Part shown: positions 1 through 8,865 of the stretch, one piece after another | How positions within the stretch are numbered: position 1 is the stretch's first letter | How the letters are laid out: each line of letters begins with the position of its first letter | Notes under the pieces: generated by a model | Told to the model about the DNA's origin: nothing | What the model saw: the letters and a program-made list of their open reading frames with translations, nothing else | Database searches by the model: none | NCBI GenBank assembly: GCA_934130435.1 | Contig: CAKOYB010000005.1 | Span: 1 to 64,000 of the forward strand | From: an uncultured Clostridia bacterium | GTDB taxonomy: Bacteria; Bacillota; Clostridia; TANB77; CAG-508 | Length of the DNA stretch: 64,000 bases | Direction: 5' to 3' | Translations under genes and position numbers: made by a program

Positions 1-64
1 ATCATTTGTAATTTCTCCTTTTATATTTTTCTTGCGTTGTCTTTTTCTTTAATTAACTGTTTTT

Positions 65-93
65 ATTATTACATAAGAAAATTTAATTTTCAA
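65..93 (-). promoter_or_regulatory. Promoter of cassette 1 leader ORF (gene off the left edge)
   Basis: On the minus strand this reads TTGAAA, a 17-nt spacer, then TG-T-AATAAT, an extended -10 sigma-A type promoter. The same boxes and spacing occur in four other copies in the window although the spacer sequence differs. It is followed by the conserved CAACGCAAG stretch, a GGAG ribosome site and an ATG at 5-3 that begins the leader ORF. The rest of that leader and its prepilin-like gene lie outside the window. Confidence 0.75.
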
Positions 94-134
94 GAGTTTT
101 ATTCAAAATTTATGAATGTAAATTATGTTTTGTC

Positions 135-251
135 TAGCCTACCTTTTGTATATTTTTTAAAAAGATTAAACTCTCCAAGGCATACGCGGGTATTCCCCCG
201 CCTCAAAGGGCTGTCGAGATTTAACTTTTTTAAAAATATACAAAACGGCTA
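135..251 (-). repeat. 117-nt long-hairpin element, copy 1
   Basis: An imperfect inverted repeat whose outer arms (TAGCC plus GTTTTGTATATTTTT and their complements) enclose a GC-rich core. The core folds further as GCGGG/CCCGC with a short loop. Copies of exactly the same length lie at 9116-9232 and 30749-30865, always just upstream of a cassette promoter. The core is strikingly GC-rich in a very AT-rich region. It may be a structured RNA, a cruciform regulatory element or a small non-autonomous mobile element. No known family was recognised. Confidence 0.7.
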
Positions 252-277
252 GTAATAAATACTAATATAATCCACTC

Positions 278-790
278 AAACTATATATTATTTTCGATGA
301 ATAAAAAAATTAATTGTTCGTGCTGCTTAGAACATTATATTTTTTTATGAAGAGAAAAAATATATAGTTGGGTGGGTTTATCTTTTTATACTTTAAAGCT
401 CGATAAATAAAAAACTAATTGTTCGTGCTGCTTAGAACATTATATTTTTTTATAAAGAGAAAAAATATATAGTTGGGGTGATGCTATATTTCTATAATTT
501 AAAACTTGATAAGTAAAAAACTAATTGTTCATGCTAATTAGAACATTATATTTTTTTATAAAGAGAAAAAATATATAGTTGAGTGATGCTATATTTTTAT
601 AATTTAAAACTTGATAAGTAAAAAACTAATTGTTCATGCTAATTAGAACATTATATTTTTTTATAAAGAGAAAAAATATATAGTTGAGTGATGCTATATT
701 TCTATAATTTAAAATTGATAAACAAAAGACTAATTGTTCGTGCTACTTAGAACATTATATTTTTTATGAAAAGAAAATATAAACAAAAAG
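278..790. repeat. Tandem array of about 105-bp palindromic units, five copies
   Basis: The motif AATTGTTCGTGCTGCTTAGA recurs at about 312, 417, 523, 628 and 732, a period of 104-106 bp. Each unit is a nested palindrome. The outer arms are versions of CACCCAACTATATAT and its complement, and the inner arms are TGTTC-N10-GAACA flanked by A/T runs. The units are near-identical and adjoin without unique spacers, so this is not a CRISPR array. Nothing else is visible in this 670-bp gene-free stretch apart from the terminator at its right end. Confidence 0.85.
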
Positions 791-829
791 GACTATACAT
801 TTATTCTAATTAATAAATATATAGTTCTT
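785..829 (-). terminator. Probable terminator of the surface-protein operon
   Basis: On the minus strand an AACTATATATTTATT arm and its near complement form a hairpin followed by a CCTTTTTG tract. It lies about 95 nt after the stop of the 924-2255 gene. Confidence 0.5.
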
Positions 830-885
830 TTAATTTATTCATATCTTGATTATGTTTTAGAAGATTTGCATTTTTGTTTTTTTCT

Positions 886-914
886 GTCAAAATTCTTCGT
901 CCCATTTGACAACT
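886..914. repeat. Array boundary motif, copy 1
   Basis: GTCAAAATTCTTCGTCCCA lies at the outer edge of the palindrome array. Close relatives sit at the outer edge of the other arrays at about 61668-61690 and 63037-63060. It probably marks the end of the repeated element; its function is unknown. Confidence 0.5.
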
Positions 915-923
915 TTTAGTAAA

Positions 924-2255
924 TTAATTTATAGCTGTTCCATTAACATATAATTTATATCCATTAAAATTAATGTTACTATAAGTTTCGTCTTCATCTT
1001 CTATTGAAGTTATATAAGAATCTCCAGTTAGAGTAATTTTTGAGTTCTTATCTAGTTTTATTTTTATTTCTTTTGCTGTATTTGCAGAATTAATTGTTCC
1101 TGTGTAAGAACTATTATTTAAGTTCATACTTAATGTTGATATGTTATCAATATCAATATTTCCTTCAAGTGTTTGTTCATTTGCATTTAATGTTGTATTT
1201 CCGCCATTGCTTCTTGAATTTCCCCATTGTGTTGTTCCCTTGCTACTAATTAATACATTACTTCCATATGAAAGTGTACATTTAGTTAAGTTTATTACAG
1301 CATTTGTATTTGTTACAAAAAACATTGGTGCTGTTTTATACACACTAGAATTAGCTTGAATACTTAGTTTTGAATTTGTTGCATTAAATGTTCCTGTTCC
1401 TTCTGATGCATCTCCAGACATTGATTGGTAAATCATTATTCCTGCTTTATCAGTTTCTCCTCTATTTCCAAGTCCACTTGCACTTAAAGTAGAATCTGTT
1501 ACTGTAGCTGAATTTTTTCCTTCTATTACAACCATCTGAGAACCATTAGCTGTTCCTGTAGTATTTGATATTGAAATATCGCCTGTTGAATATATAACTG
1601 GTGATCCGCTTCCGTTTGTTTCTAGTTTTGAGTTTTTAGCTATTATAGTTCCTTCTCCTCTGTCTGTTGCAAGTGTAGCACAACTACCACCTGTTGTTTT
1701 TATATTAACATTATCTGCTTCAATATATCCACCATATGTTGCATCTAGTCCTCTTGCAGAACTACTTCCAGTTGTTGTTATATTTGAATTGCTTATATAG
1801 ATTCTTGAATTAGATCCAGTTGAAAAAACTGCATTACTGCCTCTGGCATTTGTTGTTATATTACTTTCTTTAATAATTGCTGTAGAATCACTGGTAACTA
1901 AAACACCTGAATTAATTCCATAAAATTCTGAATTTTCTGTATTTGTGCTATCTCCACCAGTTTTTGAAACTTCAGCTCCACTAATTGTTGCACTTGCGCT
2001 ATTTTTAACCAATATAGTGCTCTCATCTGCGTTTGATGTTGTATAGCTTTCTGATAATGTTTCTAGAGTACCATCAACTTCTTTGCTTCCTTTTGCTTGT
2101 ACATTTGATGTTTGTTCTTGAATATTGTCTTTATTATTTGGTATAGTTTGATTACTATTGTTTTTTCTTAAGCCTTTAAAATAAAATAATAATCCAACTA
2201 AAATAGCTATTAAACAAATTACAATTATTATTTCTATAATCGTTTCTTTTTTCAT
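924..2255 (-). CDS. Membrane-anchored Ser/Thr/Asn-rich beta-helix-like surface protein
   Basis: A 443-residue protein. Residues 5-27 form one hydrophobic membrane anchor, followed by a polar linker (about 30-65). Beyond it is a long stretch of short repeats with many Asn, Ser, Thr and Gly and regularly spaced aliphatic residues (patterns such as ISNSNITT and IKTTGGS). This resembles right-handed parallel beta-helix or adhesin-like proteins. No catalytic motif was seen. It lies 9 nt after the 77-residue membrane protein and has an AGGAGG site, so the two form an operon. I infer an extracytoplasmic surface or carbohydrate-contacting role; the precise family is not certain. Confidence 0.75.
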   Translation of the reverse strand: MKKETIIEIIIVICLIAILVGLLFYFKGLRKNNSNQTIPNNKDNIQEQTSNVQAKGSKEVDGTLETLSESYTTSNADESTILVKNSASATISGAEVSKTGGDSTNTENSEFYGINSGVLVTSDSTAIIKESNITTNARGSNAVFSTGSNSRIYISNSNITTTGSSSARGLDATYGGYIEADNVNIKTTGGSCATLATDRGEGTIIAKNSKLETNGSGSPVIYSTGDISISNTTGTANGSQMVVIEGKNSATVTDSTLSASGLGNRGETDKAGIMIYQSMSGDASEGTGTFNATNSKLSIQANSSVYKTAPMFFVTNTNAVINLTKCTLSYGSNVLISSKGTTQWGNSRSNGGNTTLNANEQTLEGNIDIDNISTLSMNLNNSSYTGTINSANTAKEIKIKLDKNSKITLTGDSYITSIEDEDETYSNINFNGYKLYVNGTAIN

Positions 2256-2264
2256 AATTTCCTC

Positions 2265-2498
2265 CTACATTTCATTTGTAGTATTTAGTTTATTTGTACT
2301 AGAATTTGCATTTTGCATATTTTCTGCTGGTTTCTCTGGTGGTGTTCCTTGATTACTTCCATTCATACCAGGTCCTTGCATCATTTGAGAATTTTCTTGA
2401 CTAGGTTTGTTGTTGTTTTCATATATAATAAAACCTACAGTTGATATAATCGCTCCAACTAATAATCCTATTATAAATATTAAAACTTTATTTTTCAT
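2265..2498 (-). CDS. Small single-span membrane protein with Pro/Gln/Met-rich tail
   Basis: A 77-residue protein. A Lys-starting N-terminus leads into one hydrophobic helix (about 5-26), then an extracytoplasmic tail rich in Asn, Gln, Pro and Met (GPGMNGSNQGTPPEKP). Its start has a strong AGGAGG 8 nt upstream. It is the first gene of a two-gene operon with the beta-helix-like protein, which suggests a shared surface role. Similar Pro/Gly/Met-rich tails accompany carbohydrate-binding surface proteins in clostridia, but I do not recognise a specific family. Confidence 0.7.
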   Translation of the reverse strand: MKNKVLIFIIGLLVGAIISTVGFIIYENNNKPSQENSQMMQGPGMNGSNQGTPPEKPAENMQNANSSTNKLNTTNEM

Positions 2499-2666
2499 AA
2501 TCTTACCTCCTTTTATTTGTTTTATTATAATAGTCTAATCTTAAAAAAACATTGAATATATTAAATATATTTTCTTATTTTTTCTACTAACTATAGTATT
2601 GCAATATAGTTTTAAGTTGTTATAAAATATTATGTATATGTTATACTATTTAGGGGGATAAAAAAA

Positions 2667-3515
2667 TTGAACTATATAATTTGGATTATTTTATACTTAA
2701 TCTTTGCTACAATTTTTGCTCAAGAATTTAAGAATTTAAATAGAACAATGAAAAATGCATCTGCTTTAACTGTTTTGCTCGAATTTTTTACTGCTGTTTT
2801 TGCTTTATTGTTGTCTCCATTTTTCGAATATAAATTTGCCTCTGGCACTATGCCATATATAATAATAGCTATTGTAACAATAATATACGCATTTACAGAT
2901 AGATTAAATATCGAAGCAAGATATGGACTGGACCCATCAAGTTTTAGTATGTTAAAGCAGCTTTCAACAGTATTTTTAGTAATTTTTGGATTTCTATTCC
3001 TTAAAGAAGCTTTTATAATAAAAAAGTTTATAGGAATAGTTATAATAATCATTGCAAATGTTTTGCTTTCTGTTAATAAATCTGGCAAAATAGAATTAAA
3101 TAAATATTTTATTATGGCAGTTCTTTCAAACTTTCTATTTGCAATTGCAATGTTTATAAATGTTAATATTGCCACAGAATTTAATATTGGTATTTATACT
3201 GTATTTACGGTTTTAGTTCCTTCTATATTAATAAAAGTCTTTAATAATTTATCTTTTAAAGATTTAAAAGAAGAATTTAACTTGTACAATAAGAAAAAGT
3301 TTTTAATGGTTAGCCTTGCTTGGTGTATAATGCTAATATCATCTGTAAAAGCATATGAATATGGTAGCATCTCTGTTGTTGCACCATTATTAACTTTAAC
3401 AACTATTTTAAATACTATCTATGAATATTTTGTAGATAAAAACAGAAAGAACCTATATTACAAATTGATTATTAGTATCTTAATAATTATAGGCGTTATT
3501 CTTATAAAAACTTAG
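2667..3515 (+). CDS. EamA/DMT-like multi-span membrane transporter
   Basis: A 282-residue, very hydrophobic protein with about ten evenly spaced predicted membrane segments and a two-halves arrangement, as in the drug/metabolite transporter (EamA) superfamily. Charged residues are confined to loops and to the central linker (about 145-150). It starts at TTG with AGGGGG nine nt upstream. It is one of few plus-strand genes here, stands alone, and is followed by a hairpin terminator. Substrate cannot be inferred; metabolite or amino-acid export would be typical of the superfamily. Confidence 0.7.
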   Translation: MNYIIWIILYLIFATIFAQEFKNLNRTMKNASALTVLLEFFTAVFALLLSPFFEYKFASGTMPYIIIAIVTIIYAFTDRLNIEARYGLDPSSFSMLKQLSTVFLVIFGFLFLKEAFIIKKFIGIVIIIIANVLLSVNKSGKIELNKYFIMAVLSNFLFAIAMFINVNIATEFNIGIYTVFTVLVPSILIKVFNNLSFKDLKEEFNLYNKKKFLMVSLAWCIMLISSVKAYEYGSISVVAPLLTLTTILNTIYEYFVDKNRKNLYYKLIISILIIIGVILIKT

Positions 3516-3522
3516 ATAAAAC

Positions 3523-3550
3523 AAAGAGCGACAAAAAATCGCTCTTTATT
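3523..3550 (+). terminator. Rho-independent terminator after the EamA-like gene
   Basis: AAAGAGCGA / TCGCTCTTT hairpin followed by ATTTT. It lies between convergent genes and could also serve dnaE on the other strand. Confidence 0.75.
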
Positions 3551-3568
3551 TTATCTTATTATATTCTT

Positions 3569-6500
3569 TTATATATTTTCACTATCTTTTATTTCAACAT
3601 TTTCTATTCCTACTATGTCTTCTATTTCACATCTAATATCGTTATTTAAAAAAATAGTTCCACAATTTAAAAGTTCTCCATTATTTTTAACTTTTACTTT
3701 AATATTATTTTTTTCACCAGAGAAGAATTTTAATGCTCCTCTAAGTTTTTTCTTTTTGCTCTCATTTAGATTATCTATATTTAATATAAGAACTCTTTCT
3801 TTTGATTCTGAAAATGTTTTTATTGAATATGCTACAATTTTTACTTCTTCGTCTTCTCTAATACTTAGCCTTCCTTCAACAATTACTATATTATCATTTA
3901 CAATGCTATCTACAGAATTTTGATATGCACTTTCAAATGCTATAATCTCAGCTGTTCCATATAAATCTTCAACTCCAATAAAGACCATTAATCTATTACT
4001 TTTTGTATATTTCTTTTTTATTGAATTTATTATTCCAATATACTTAACGCTTTGTCCATCTTTATATTTTACTTCTTGTCCAAGTTTTATATTCTCCATT
4101 ATTTCTTGCATTTTAATTGTATCTATATTACTATTTTTTTCAATTTGCTCTCTCATTTTTTCTAATGGATGTCCAGATATATATATTCCTAGCATTTCTT
4201 TTTCCATTGAAAGAAGCTTCTTTTCTTCGAATTCTTTTAATTCAGTAAATTTATATTTTAATTCTTCTTTTTCTGATTCATCAATTGATGCTAAATCGAA
4301 CATACTTACTTGCCCTTTGAAATTCTTTTTTGCTGCTCCTTGTATTGTGTCAATTATTTCTTCAAATGATGCAAGTAAAGTACTTCTAGTTTGTCCAAAC
4401 TTATCAAAAGCCCCAGCTTTTATTAGACTTTCTATACATTTTTTATTTACTGCTTCATCTTGAATTCTTTCACAAAAATCTGTAAAGCTTATAAAATCTC
4501 CATTCTTTTTTCTTTCGGCAACTATACTATCTACAACAGCTATTCCAACATTTTTTATACTTCCTAATCCAAATCTAATTTTTCCATTATCAACTGTAAA
4601 TTTAGTAATACTTCTATTAATATCTGGCTTTAATATTTCAATATGCATTCTTCTACATTCATCAATATATAGTGGAATTTTATCTAGGTTTCCTAAATAG
4701 CTATTAAGAGTCGCTGCCATAAATTCTTCTGGATAATATGCTTTTAAATATGCTGTTCGATATGATACAACTGCATATGCTGCAGCATGAGATTTATTAA
4801 AGGCATATTTAGCGAACTCTGCCATCTCATCAAATATTTTATTGGCTGATACTTCATCTATTCCATTTCTTACACAACCAGGAACTACAACATTACCATT
4901 TTCGTCTACTTGACCATGTATAAATATTTCTCTTTCCTTAGCCATTATATCTAGCTTTTTCTTTCCCATGGCACGACGAACTAAATCTGCTCTTCCTAAT
5001 GAATAACCAGCTAAATCTCTAACTATTTGCATAACTTGCTCTTGATAAACCATACAACCATACGTTACTTTAAGTATTGGTTCTAGTGATGGATGAGTAT
5101 ATACAGCATGTTCTGGATCTAACTTATTTTGTATGTATCTTGGTATTTGGTCCATAGGTCCAGGTCGGTACAAAGAAACACCAGCTATAATATCTTCTAG
5201 ACTATCTGGTTTTAGCTCCTTCATAAAGCTTGTCATTCCTGCACTTTCAAACTGAAAAATACCAACTGTTTTTCCTTCTCCCCAAAGTTTAAATACTTTT
5301 GGGTCATTCATATCTTTGTCAAATTCTACATCTATTCCTCGGTTCTTCTTAACTAGATTTATTGCATCTTGGATAACCGTAAGTGTTCTTAAACCTAAGA
5401 AATCCATTTTTAAAAGTCCCAATTGCTCTAAAATTGTCATTGTATATTGTGTTGATATAGCTCCATCATTTACATACAAGGGTACATATGTATCTACTGG
5501 ATCCTTAGTTATAACTACACCACATGCATGAGTAGAAGCCTGTCTTGGCATTCCTTCTAGCCCCATAGCAATATCTAGCAATTTATGTATTTCCTGATTA
5601 CTTTCGTATATTTCCTTTAATTCTTTATTTTGTTCCATTGCTTTTGCAATTGTCATATGTACTGCAAAAGGAACCATTTTTGCAAGTTTATCTGTTTCAG
5701 CATATGGAAAATCTAAAGCTCTTCCAACATCACGAATAACCATTCTTGCAGACATTGTTCCAAAAGTTATAATCTGAGAAACATGATCTCTTCCATATTT
5801 TCTTGCAACATAGTCTATAACCTCTTGTCTTCTTTCATAGCAGAAATCAACATCAAAATCTGGCATACTTATTCTATCTGGATTTAAAAATCTTTCAAAA
5901 AGTAAATTATATTTTATAGGGTCTATATCTGTAATTCCAATAGCATATGCAACAATAGAACCTGCACCAGAGCCACGCCCAGGTCCAACTGGTATTCCGT
6001 TAGATTTTGCCCAGTTTATGAAATCCCAAACAATTAAGAAATAATCTACATATCCCATTTTTTTAATTACTGATATTTCATATTCCATTCTGTCTAAAAT
6101 TCCTTTGGGTGGCACTTCTCCATATCTTTTTCTGATACCATCATCACACAATTTCTTAAAAAAGTCATAATGTGTTGGAAATTCCGCTGGTACTTCATAA
6201 TTTGGAAGTATTGTATGTCCAAATTCAAATTCCACATTACATTTTTCAGCAATTTTAACTGTATTCTCCAAGGCTTCTGGTAAGTTTGGAAAAAATTCTC
6301 TTACTTCTTCCGGACTTTTTATATAGAAATCATCAGTTTCAAACCTCATTCTATCTATATCAGACATTTTCTTGCCAGTTTGAATACATAAAAGAACCTC
6401 ATGGTTATATGCATCTTCTTTTCTTGTATAATGTGCATCATTTGTTGCTACTAGTGGTATATTAAGTTTTTTAGATAACTCAACCATCTTTTGATTTACC

Positions 6501-7051
6501 AATGCTTGTTCTCTTAATGTATTTGTTTGAATTTCTAAATAGTAATCATCTCCAAATAACTTTTTATACCATAATGCTGTTTCTTCTGCTTTTTGCATAT
6601 CACCAGAAAGTATCGCTTGTGGCACACTTCCTGCTAAACATGCACTACAACAAATTAAACCTTCGTGATATTTTTCCAAAGTTTCTAGATCTATTCTTGG
6701 TTTATAATAATATCCTTCTGTAAATCCTATTGAAACCATTTTGCTTAAATTTTTATATCCATTATTATCTTTTGCAAGTAATATCAAGTGATTATATTTA
6801 TTATCTATTCCTGCTTCTTTATCAAATCTTGTACGAGGTGCAACATATACTTCGCATCCTATTATTGGCTTTATTCCTTCTTCTTTACATGCTTTATAAA
6901 ATTCTATTGCTCCATACATAACTCCATGGTCTGTAATTGCAATAGAATCCATACCTAATTCTTTTGCAACCTTAGGTAATTCTTTTATTCTATTAGCTCC
7001 ATCAAGTAGACTATATTCGCTGTGTATATGTAAATGTACAAAATCTCCCAT
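3569..7051 (-). CDS. dnaE: DNA polymerase III subunit alpha (DnaE)
   Basis: About 1160 residues, the normal length of DnaE. An N-terminal PHP domain begins HLHIHSEYSLLDG. The polymerase active site includes PDFDVDF (about 395-402) and upstream glycines (GPGRGSGAGS). The C-terminal third holds the helix-hairpin-helix and OB-fold regions. I place the start at the ATG of MGDFVHLH because a GAGGGAG site sits 7 nt upstream; an upstream extension (to 7081) has no such site. It is the replicative or lesion-tolerant alpha subunit; clostridia usually also carry PolC, which is not in this window. Monocistronic by position. Confidence 0.95.
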   Translation of the reverse strand: MGDFVHLHIHSEYSLLDGANRIKELPKVAKELGMDSIAITDHGVMYGAIEFYKACKEEGIKPIIGCEVYVAPRTRFDKEAGIDNKYNHLILLAKDNNGYKNLSKMVSIGFTEGYYYKPRIDLETLEKYHEGLICCSACLAGSVPQAILSGDMQKAEETALWYKKLFGDDYYLEIQTNTLREQALVNQKMVELSKKLNIPLVATNDAHYTRKEDAYNHEVLLCIQTGKKMSDIDRMRFETDDFYIKSPEEVREFFPNLPEALENTVKIAEKCNVEFEFGHTILPNYEVPAEFPTHYDFFKKLCDDGIRKRYGEVPPKGILDRMEYEISVIKKMGYVDYFLIVWDFINWAKSNGIPVGPGRGSGAGSIVAYAIGITDIDPIKYNLLFERFLNPDRISMPDFDVDFCYERRQEVIDYVARKYGRDHVSQIITFGTMSARMVIRDVGRALDFPYAETDKLAKMVPFAVHMTIAKAMEQNKELKEIYESNQEIHKLLDIAMGLEGMPRQASTHACGVVITKDPVDTYVPLYVNDGAISTQYTMTILEQLGLLKMDFLGLRTLTVIQDAINLVKKNRGIDVEFDKDMNDPKVFKLWGEGKTVGIFQFESAGMTSFMKELKPDSLEDIIAGVSLYRPGPMDQIPRYIQNKLDPEHAVYTHPSLEPILKVTYGCMVYQEQVMQIVRDLAGYSLGRADLVRRAMGKKKLDIMAKEREIFIHGQVDENGNVVVPGCVRNGIDEVSANKIFDEMAEFAKYAFNKSHAAAYAVVSYRTAYLKAYYPEEFMAATLNSYLGNLDKIPLYIDECRRMHIEILKPDINRSITKFTVDNGKIRFGLGSIKNVGIAVVDSIVAERKKNGDFISFTDFCERIQDEAVNKKCIESLIKAGAFDKFGQTRSTLLASFEEIIDTIQGAAKKNFKGQVSMFDLASIDESEKEELKYKFTELKEFEEKKLLSMEKEMLGIYISGHPLEKMREQIEKNSNIDTIKMQEIMENIKLGQEVKYKDGQSVKYIGIINSIKKKYTKSNRLMVFIGVEDLYGTAEIIAFESAYQNSVDSIVNDNIVIVEGRLSIREDEEVKIVAYSIKTFSESKERVLILNIDNLNESKKKKLRGALKFFSGEKNNIKVKVKNNGELLNCGTIFLNNDIRCEIEDIVGIENVEIKDSENI

Positions 7052-7100
7052 TGCCATTCTCCCTCTATAATTTTCAAACAAATTATATTACATTTGTATA

Positions 7101-7131
7101 AAAAAAGCAAGAGTTCATACTCTTGCTTTGG
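7101..7131 (-). terminator. Rho-independent terminator after the glucosaminidase-like gene
   Basis: On the minus strand CAAAGCAAGAG and CTCTTGCTTTG form a hairpin with a 6-nt loop, running into TTTTTTT. Confidence 0.85.
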
Positions 7132-7160
7132 TTTGCTCTATTTGGCTTGAAAGCCATATT

Positions 7161-7910
7161 TTATTTTGCTTTATTTACTGCAGTCATCATTTGACTCATT
7201 CTACCATAAACTAAATTTACCCATGTTCCAGATGGACAGAACTTCTTTTTAACACCTGCTAGAGTTTTTCCTCCATAGAATTTTGCTCCTGGTGTTAAAT
7301 AATTATAATGCAACTTTTTAGCAGCAACTTCTAGACCTTCTTTTACAGATGAATAATGTATTAGTTTTCCTTTTGACATTAAACTTATGTAGTTATGTGT
7401 TTTTCTATGGTTTGCTGCAATGTTCCAACCTGATTCTGCTGATATCAATCCACAGAAAAATATTTCGTTTATTTGGTATTTCTCGCATAAATCATATATT
7501 GTATCTGCATTATTATAAAAGAATTTTGATGTATCTTGTTTTAAATTCTTTATTACTTTTTTAAAATCCTCTTTTGATATTCCTGTTCTTACAGTTAAGT
7601 CCATGTTTTTACTAATTTTTACGTCTTTTAATTTTTTATAAGTAGTAGTCTTTTCTTCGTTTTGTTTTTGGGTTCTTTCTTCTGAACTTCCTCTTGAAGT
7701 TGTTTTTGTTATATCTCTTTGATAATTAGTTTCTAATTTTGTTTGTTTATTTCTTATTAATTTTTCAATATTAATTTCTTGTGCTATTTTTATTTCTTTA
7801 ATCCTGTCTTTAGTGTCGTTTATGCTATTGCTAGCATATGATGCATTACCAAACACTGCAATTCCTAAAATAGCCATTGGAATTATAATTAACCCCTTAT
7901 TTGATAACAC
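7161..7910 (-). CDS. Secreted glucosaminidase-like (LytD-type) cell-wall hydrolase
   Basis: A 249-residue protein. The N-terminal hydrophobic segment ends in ASYAS, a plausible signal-peptidase site. A charged linker follows (about 30-115), then a C-terminal domain containing FFCGLISAESGWN, YISLMSKGK and FCPSGTWVNLVYGRM, matching endo-beta-N-acetylglucosaminidase-type domains. The catalytic Glu is probably that of SAESGW. The GTG at 7910 has no ribosome site nearby. The only good AAGGAGG lies about 27 nt upstream, before in-frame ATT/ATA codons, so a rare non-canonical start giving about 8 more lysine-rich residues is possible. Confidence 0.75.
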   Translation of the reverse strand: MLSNKGLIIIPMAILGIAVFGNASYASNSINDTKDRIKEIKIAQEINIEKLIRNKQTKLETNYQRDITKTTSRGSSEERTQKQNEEKTTTYKKLKDVKISKNMDLTVRTGISKEDFKKVIKNLKQDTSKFFYNNADTIYDLCEKYQINEIFFCGLISAESGWNIAANHRKTHNYISLMSKGKLIHYSSVKEGLEVAAKKLHYNYLTPGAKFYGGKTLAGVKKKFCPSGTWVNLVYGRMSQMMTAVNKAK

Positions 7911-8094
7911 ATTTTTTAACTTTAACTCTATAATAATTCCTCCTTTTTTCTTAGAGCAACTATTTAATTATAGCATATTTTTACAGCTATGTCAAATTTT
8001 TGAATCTTCTTGTACTATATAAACCTAATTATCCTGCCATATTTTCATATCTTTCTTTGTTTATAGGTCAGTTTCTAATACTCTAGAATAATAC

Positions 8095-8158
8095 AAAAAA
8101 GCACCAAACTATATAATATTATATTCTTTATAAATAGAAAATATTATATAGTTTGGTG
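8095..8158 (-). terminator. Palindromic terminator of prepilin cassette 2
   Basis: CACCAAACTATATAATATT and its complement form a 19-bp arm pair, followed on the minus strand by CTTTTTT. The arm ends match the outer arms of the 105-bp palindromic elements, so the cassette has related inverted repeats on both sides. Confidence 0.8.
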
Positions 8159-8180
8159 ACCTTAATTAAATTTCTACTTG

Positions 8181-8804
8181 TTATTTTACATATTTATCAT
8201 AATCAGCATTTCTTACCATGTATCCACTCATATCACTTTCTTTTCTATATTCTTTATCACTTTTGGGACTAAATAGCAAATACTCCTCTGAAAAGTAACA
8301 ATCGCCATTTGAAAATGTTAATTTAATATATTTACTTGAATTTATTTCTTCTTTTTTTTCATCTAAATATACAGTAATAGGATCAAATTCAGATGAAAAA
8401 TCTGTTACTATATATGCTCCCCCTCCTTCGTATTCTGAACTTGCATCCTCGCCGGTTTCTATTTTAACTGCTTTTAAATTCAGTTTTTTTCCTTCTGCAT
8501 CTTCAATAATTGAATATATCATCATATTTCCATCTGATTTTGCCTCCCAAGTATATGCCTTATTTATTATTTTTTCTATATTTACCTTCTCTGGCCCAAT
8601 GTTATTTTCATAATCTTTTAATATATCTAGTTCATTACTTTTTGCACTTTCATATTTTTCTTTTGCTGTTTCTGCTTTTCCTAGAATATTATCTCCTGTT
8701 ATTGCTCTTATGCTTACTACTGCTAATATCAAAAGTATTATTATTGTTATTATTAAAGCAACTAATGTTATTCCTTTCTCATTTTTTGTTAACTTTTTCT
8801 CCAT
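8181..8804 (-). CDS. Prepilin-like protein, cassette 2
   Basis: A 207-residue protein. The N-terminus carries a class III (prepilin-type) signal: a short basic, hydrophilic leader ending KNEKG, then ITLVALIITIIILL as a single membrane helix. Residues 1-55 are almost identical to three other proteins in this window; the rest is unrelated, acidic and probably exposed. The usual Glu at position +5 of mature pilins is Ala. The start is the ATG preceded by AAAGGAGGAAG. A longer in-frame reading from a TTG at 8876 is rejected because the corresponding region is frameshifted in the other copies. Expression probably depends on the upstream leader ORF and hairpin. Confidence 0.85.
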   Translation of the reverse strand: MEKKLTKNEKGITLVALIITIIILLILAVVSIRAITGDNILGKAETAKEKYESAKSNELDILKDYENNIGPEKVNIEKIINKAYTWEAKSDGNMMIYSIIEDAEGKKLNLKAVKIETGEDASSEYEGGGAYIVTDFSSEFDPITVYLDEKKEEINSSKYIKLTFSNGDCYFSEEYLLFSPKSDKEYRKESDMSGYMVRNADYDKYVK

Positions 8805-8835
8805 CTTTCTTCCTCCTTTATTTTTTTGCAACGCA

Positions 8836-8865
8836 AAAAGAGATGAATTTCTATCCATCTCTTTT
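8836..8865 (-). promoter_or_regulatory. Attenuator-like hairpin, cassette 2
   Basis: On the minus strand AAAAGAGATG, a 10-nt loop and CATCTCTTTT, then T and GCG. It separates the leader ORF from the prepilin ribosome site. The long-frame leader stop (TAA at 8866-8864) overlaps its 5' arm. The same hairpin occurs in cassettes 3-5 with loop lengths of 9-10. Confidence 0.65.

Noticed and set aside
37..252. 71-codon plus-strand frame across promoter and long hairpin, also at 30651-30866
   Set aside because: It has no ribosome site, runs antisense to the promoter, and the equivalent frame in cassette 2 is closed by a stop. Its similarity between two copies only reflects the repeated DNA.
278..790. 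CRISPR array
   Set aside because: Units of about 105 bp adjoin directly with no unique spacers, there is no short direct repeat pattern and no cas genes are present.
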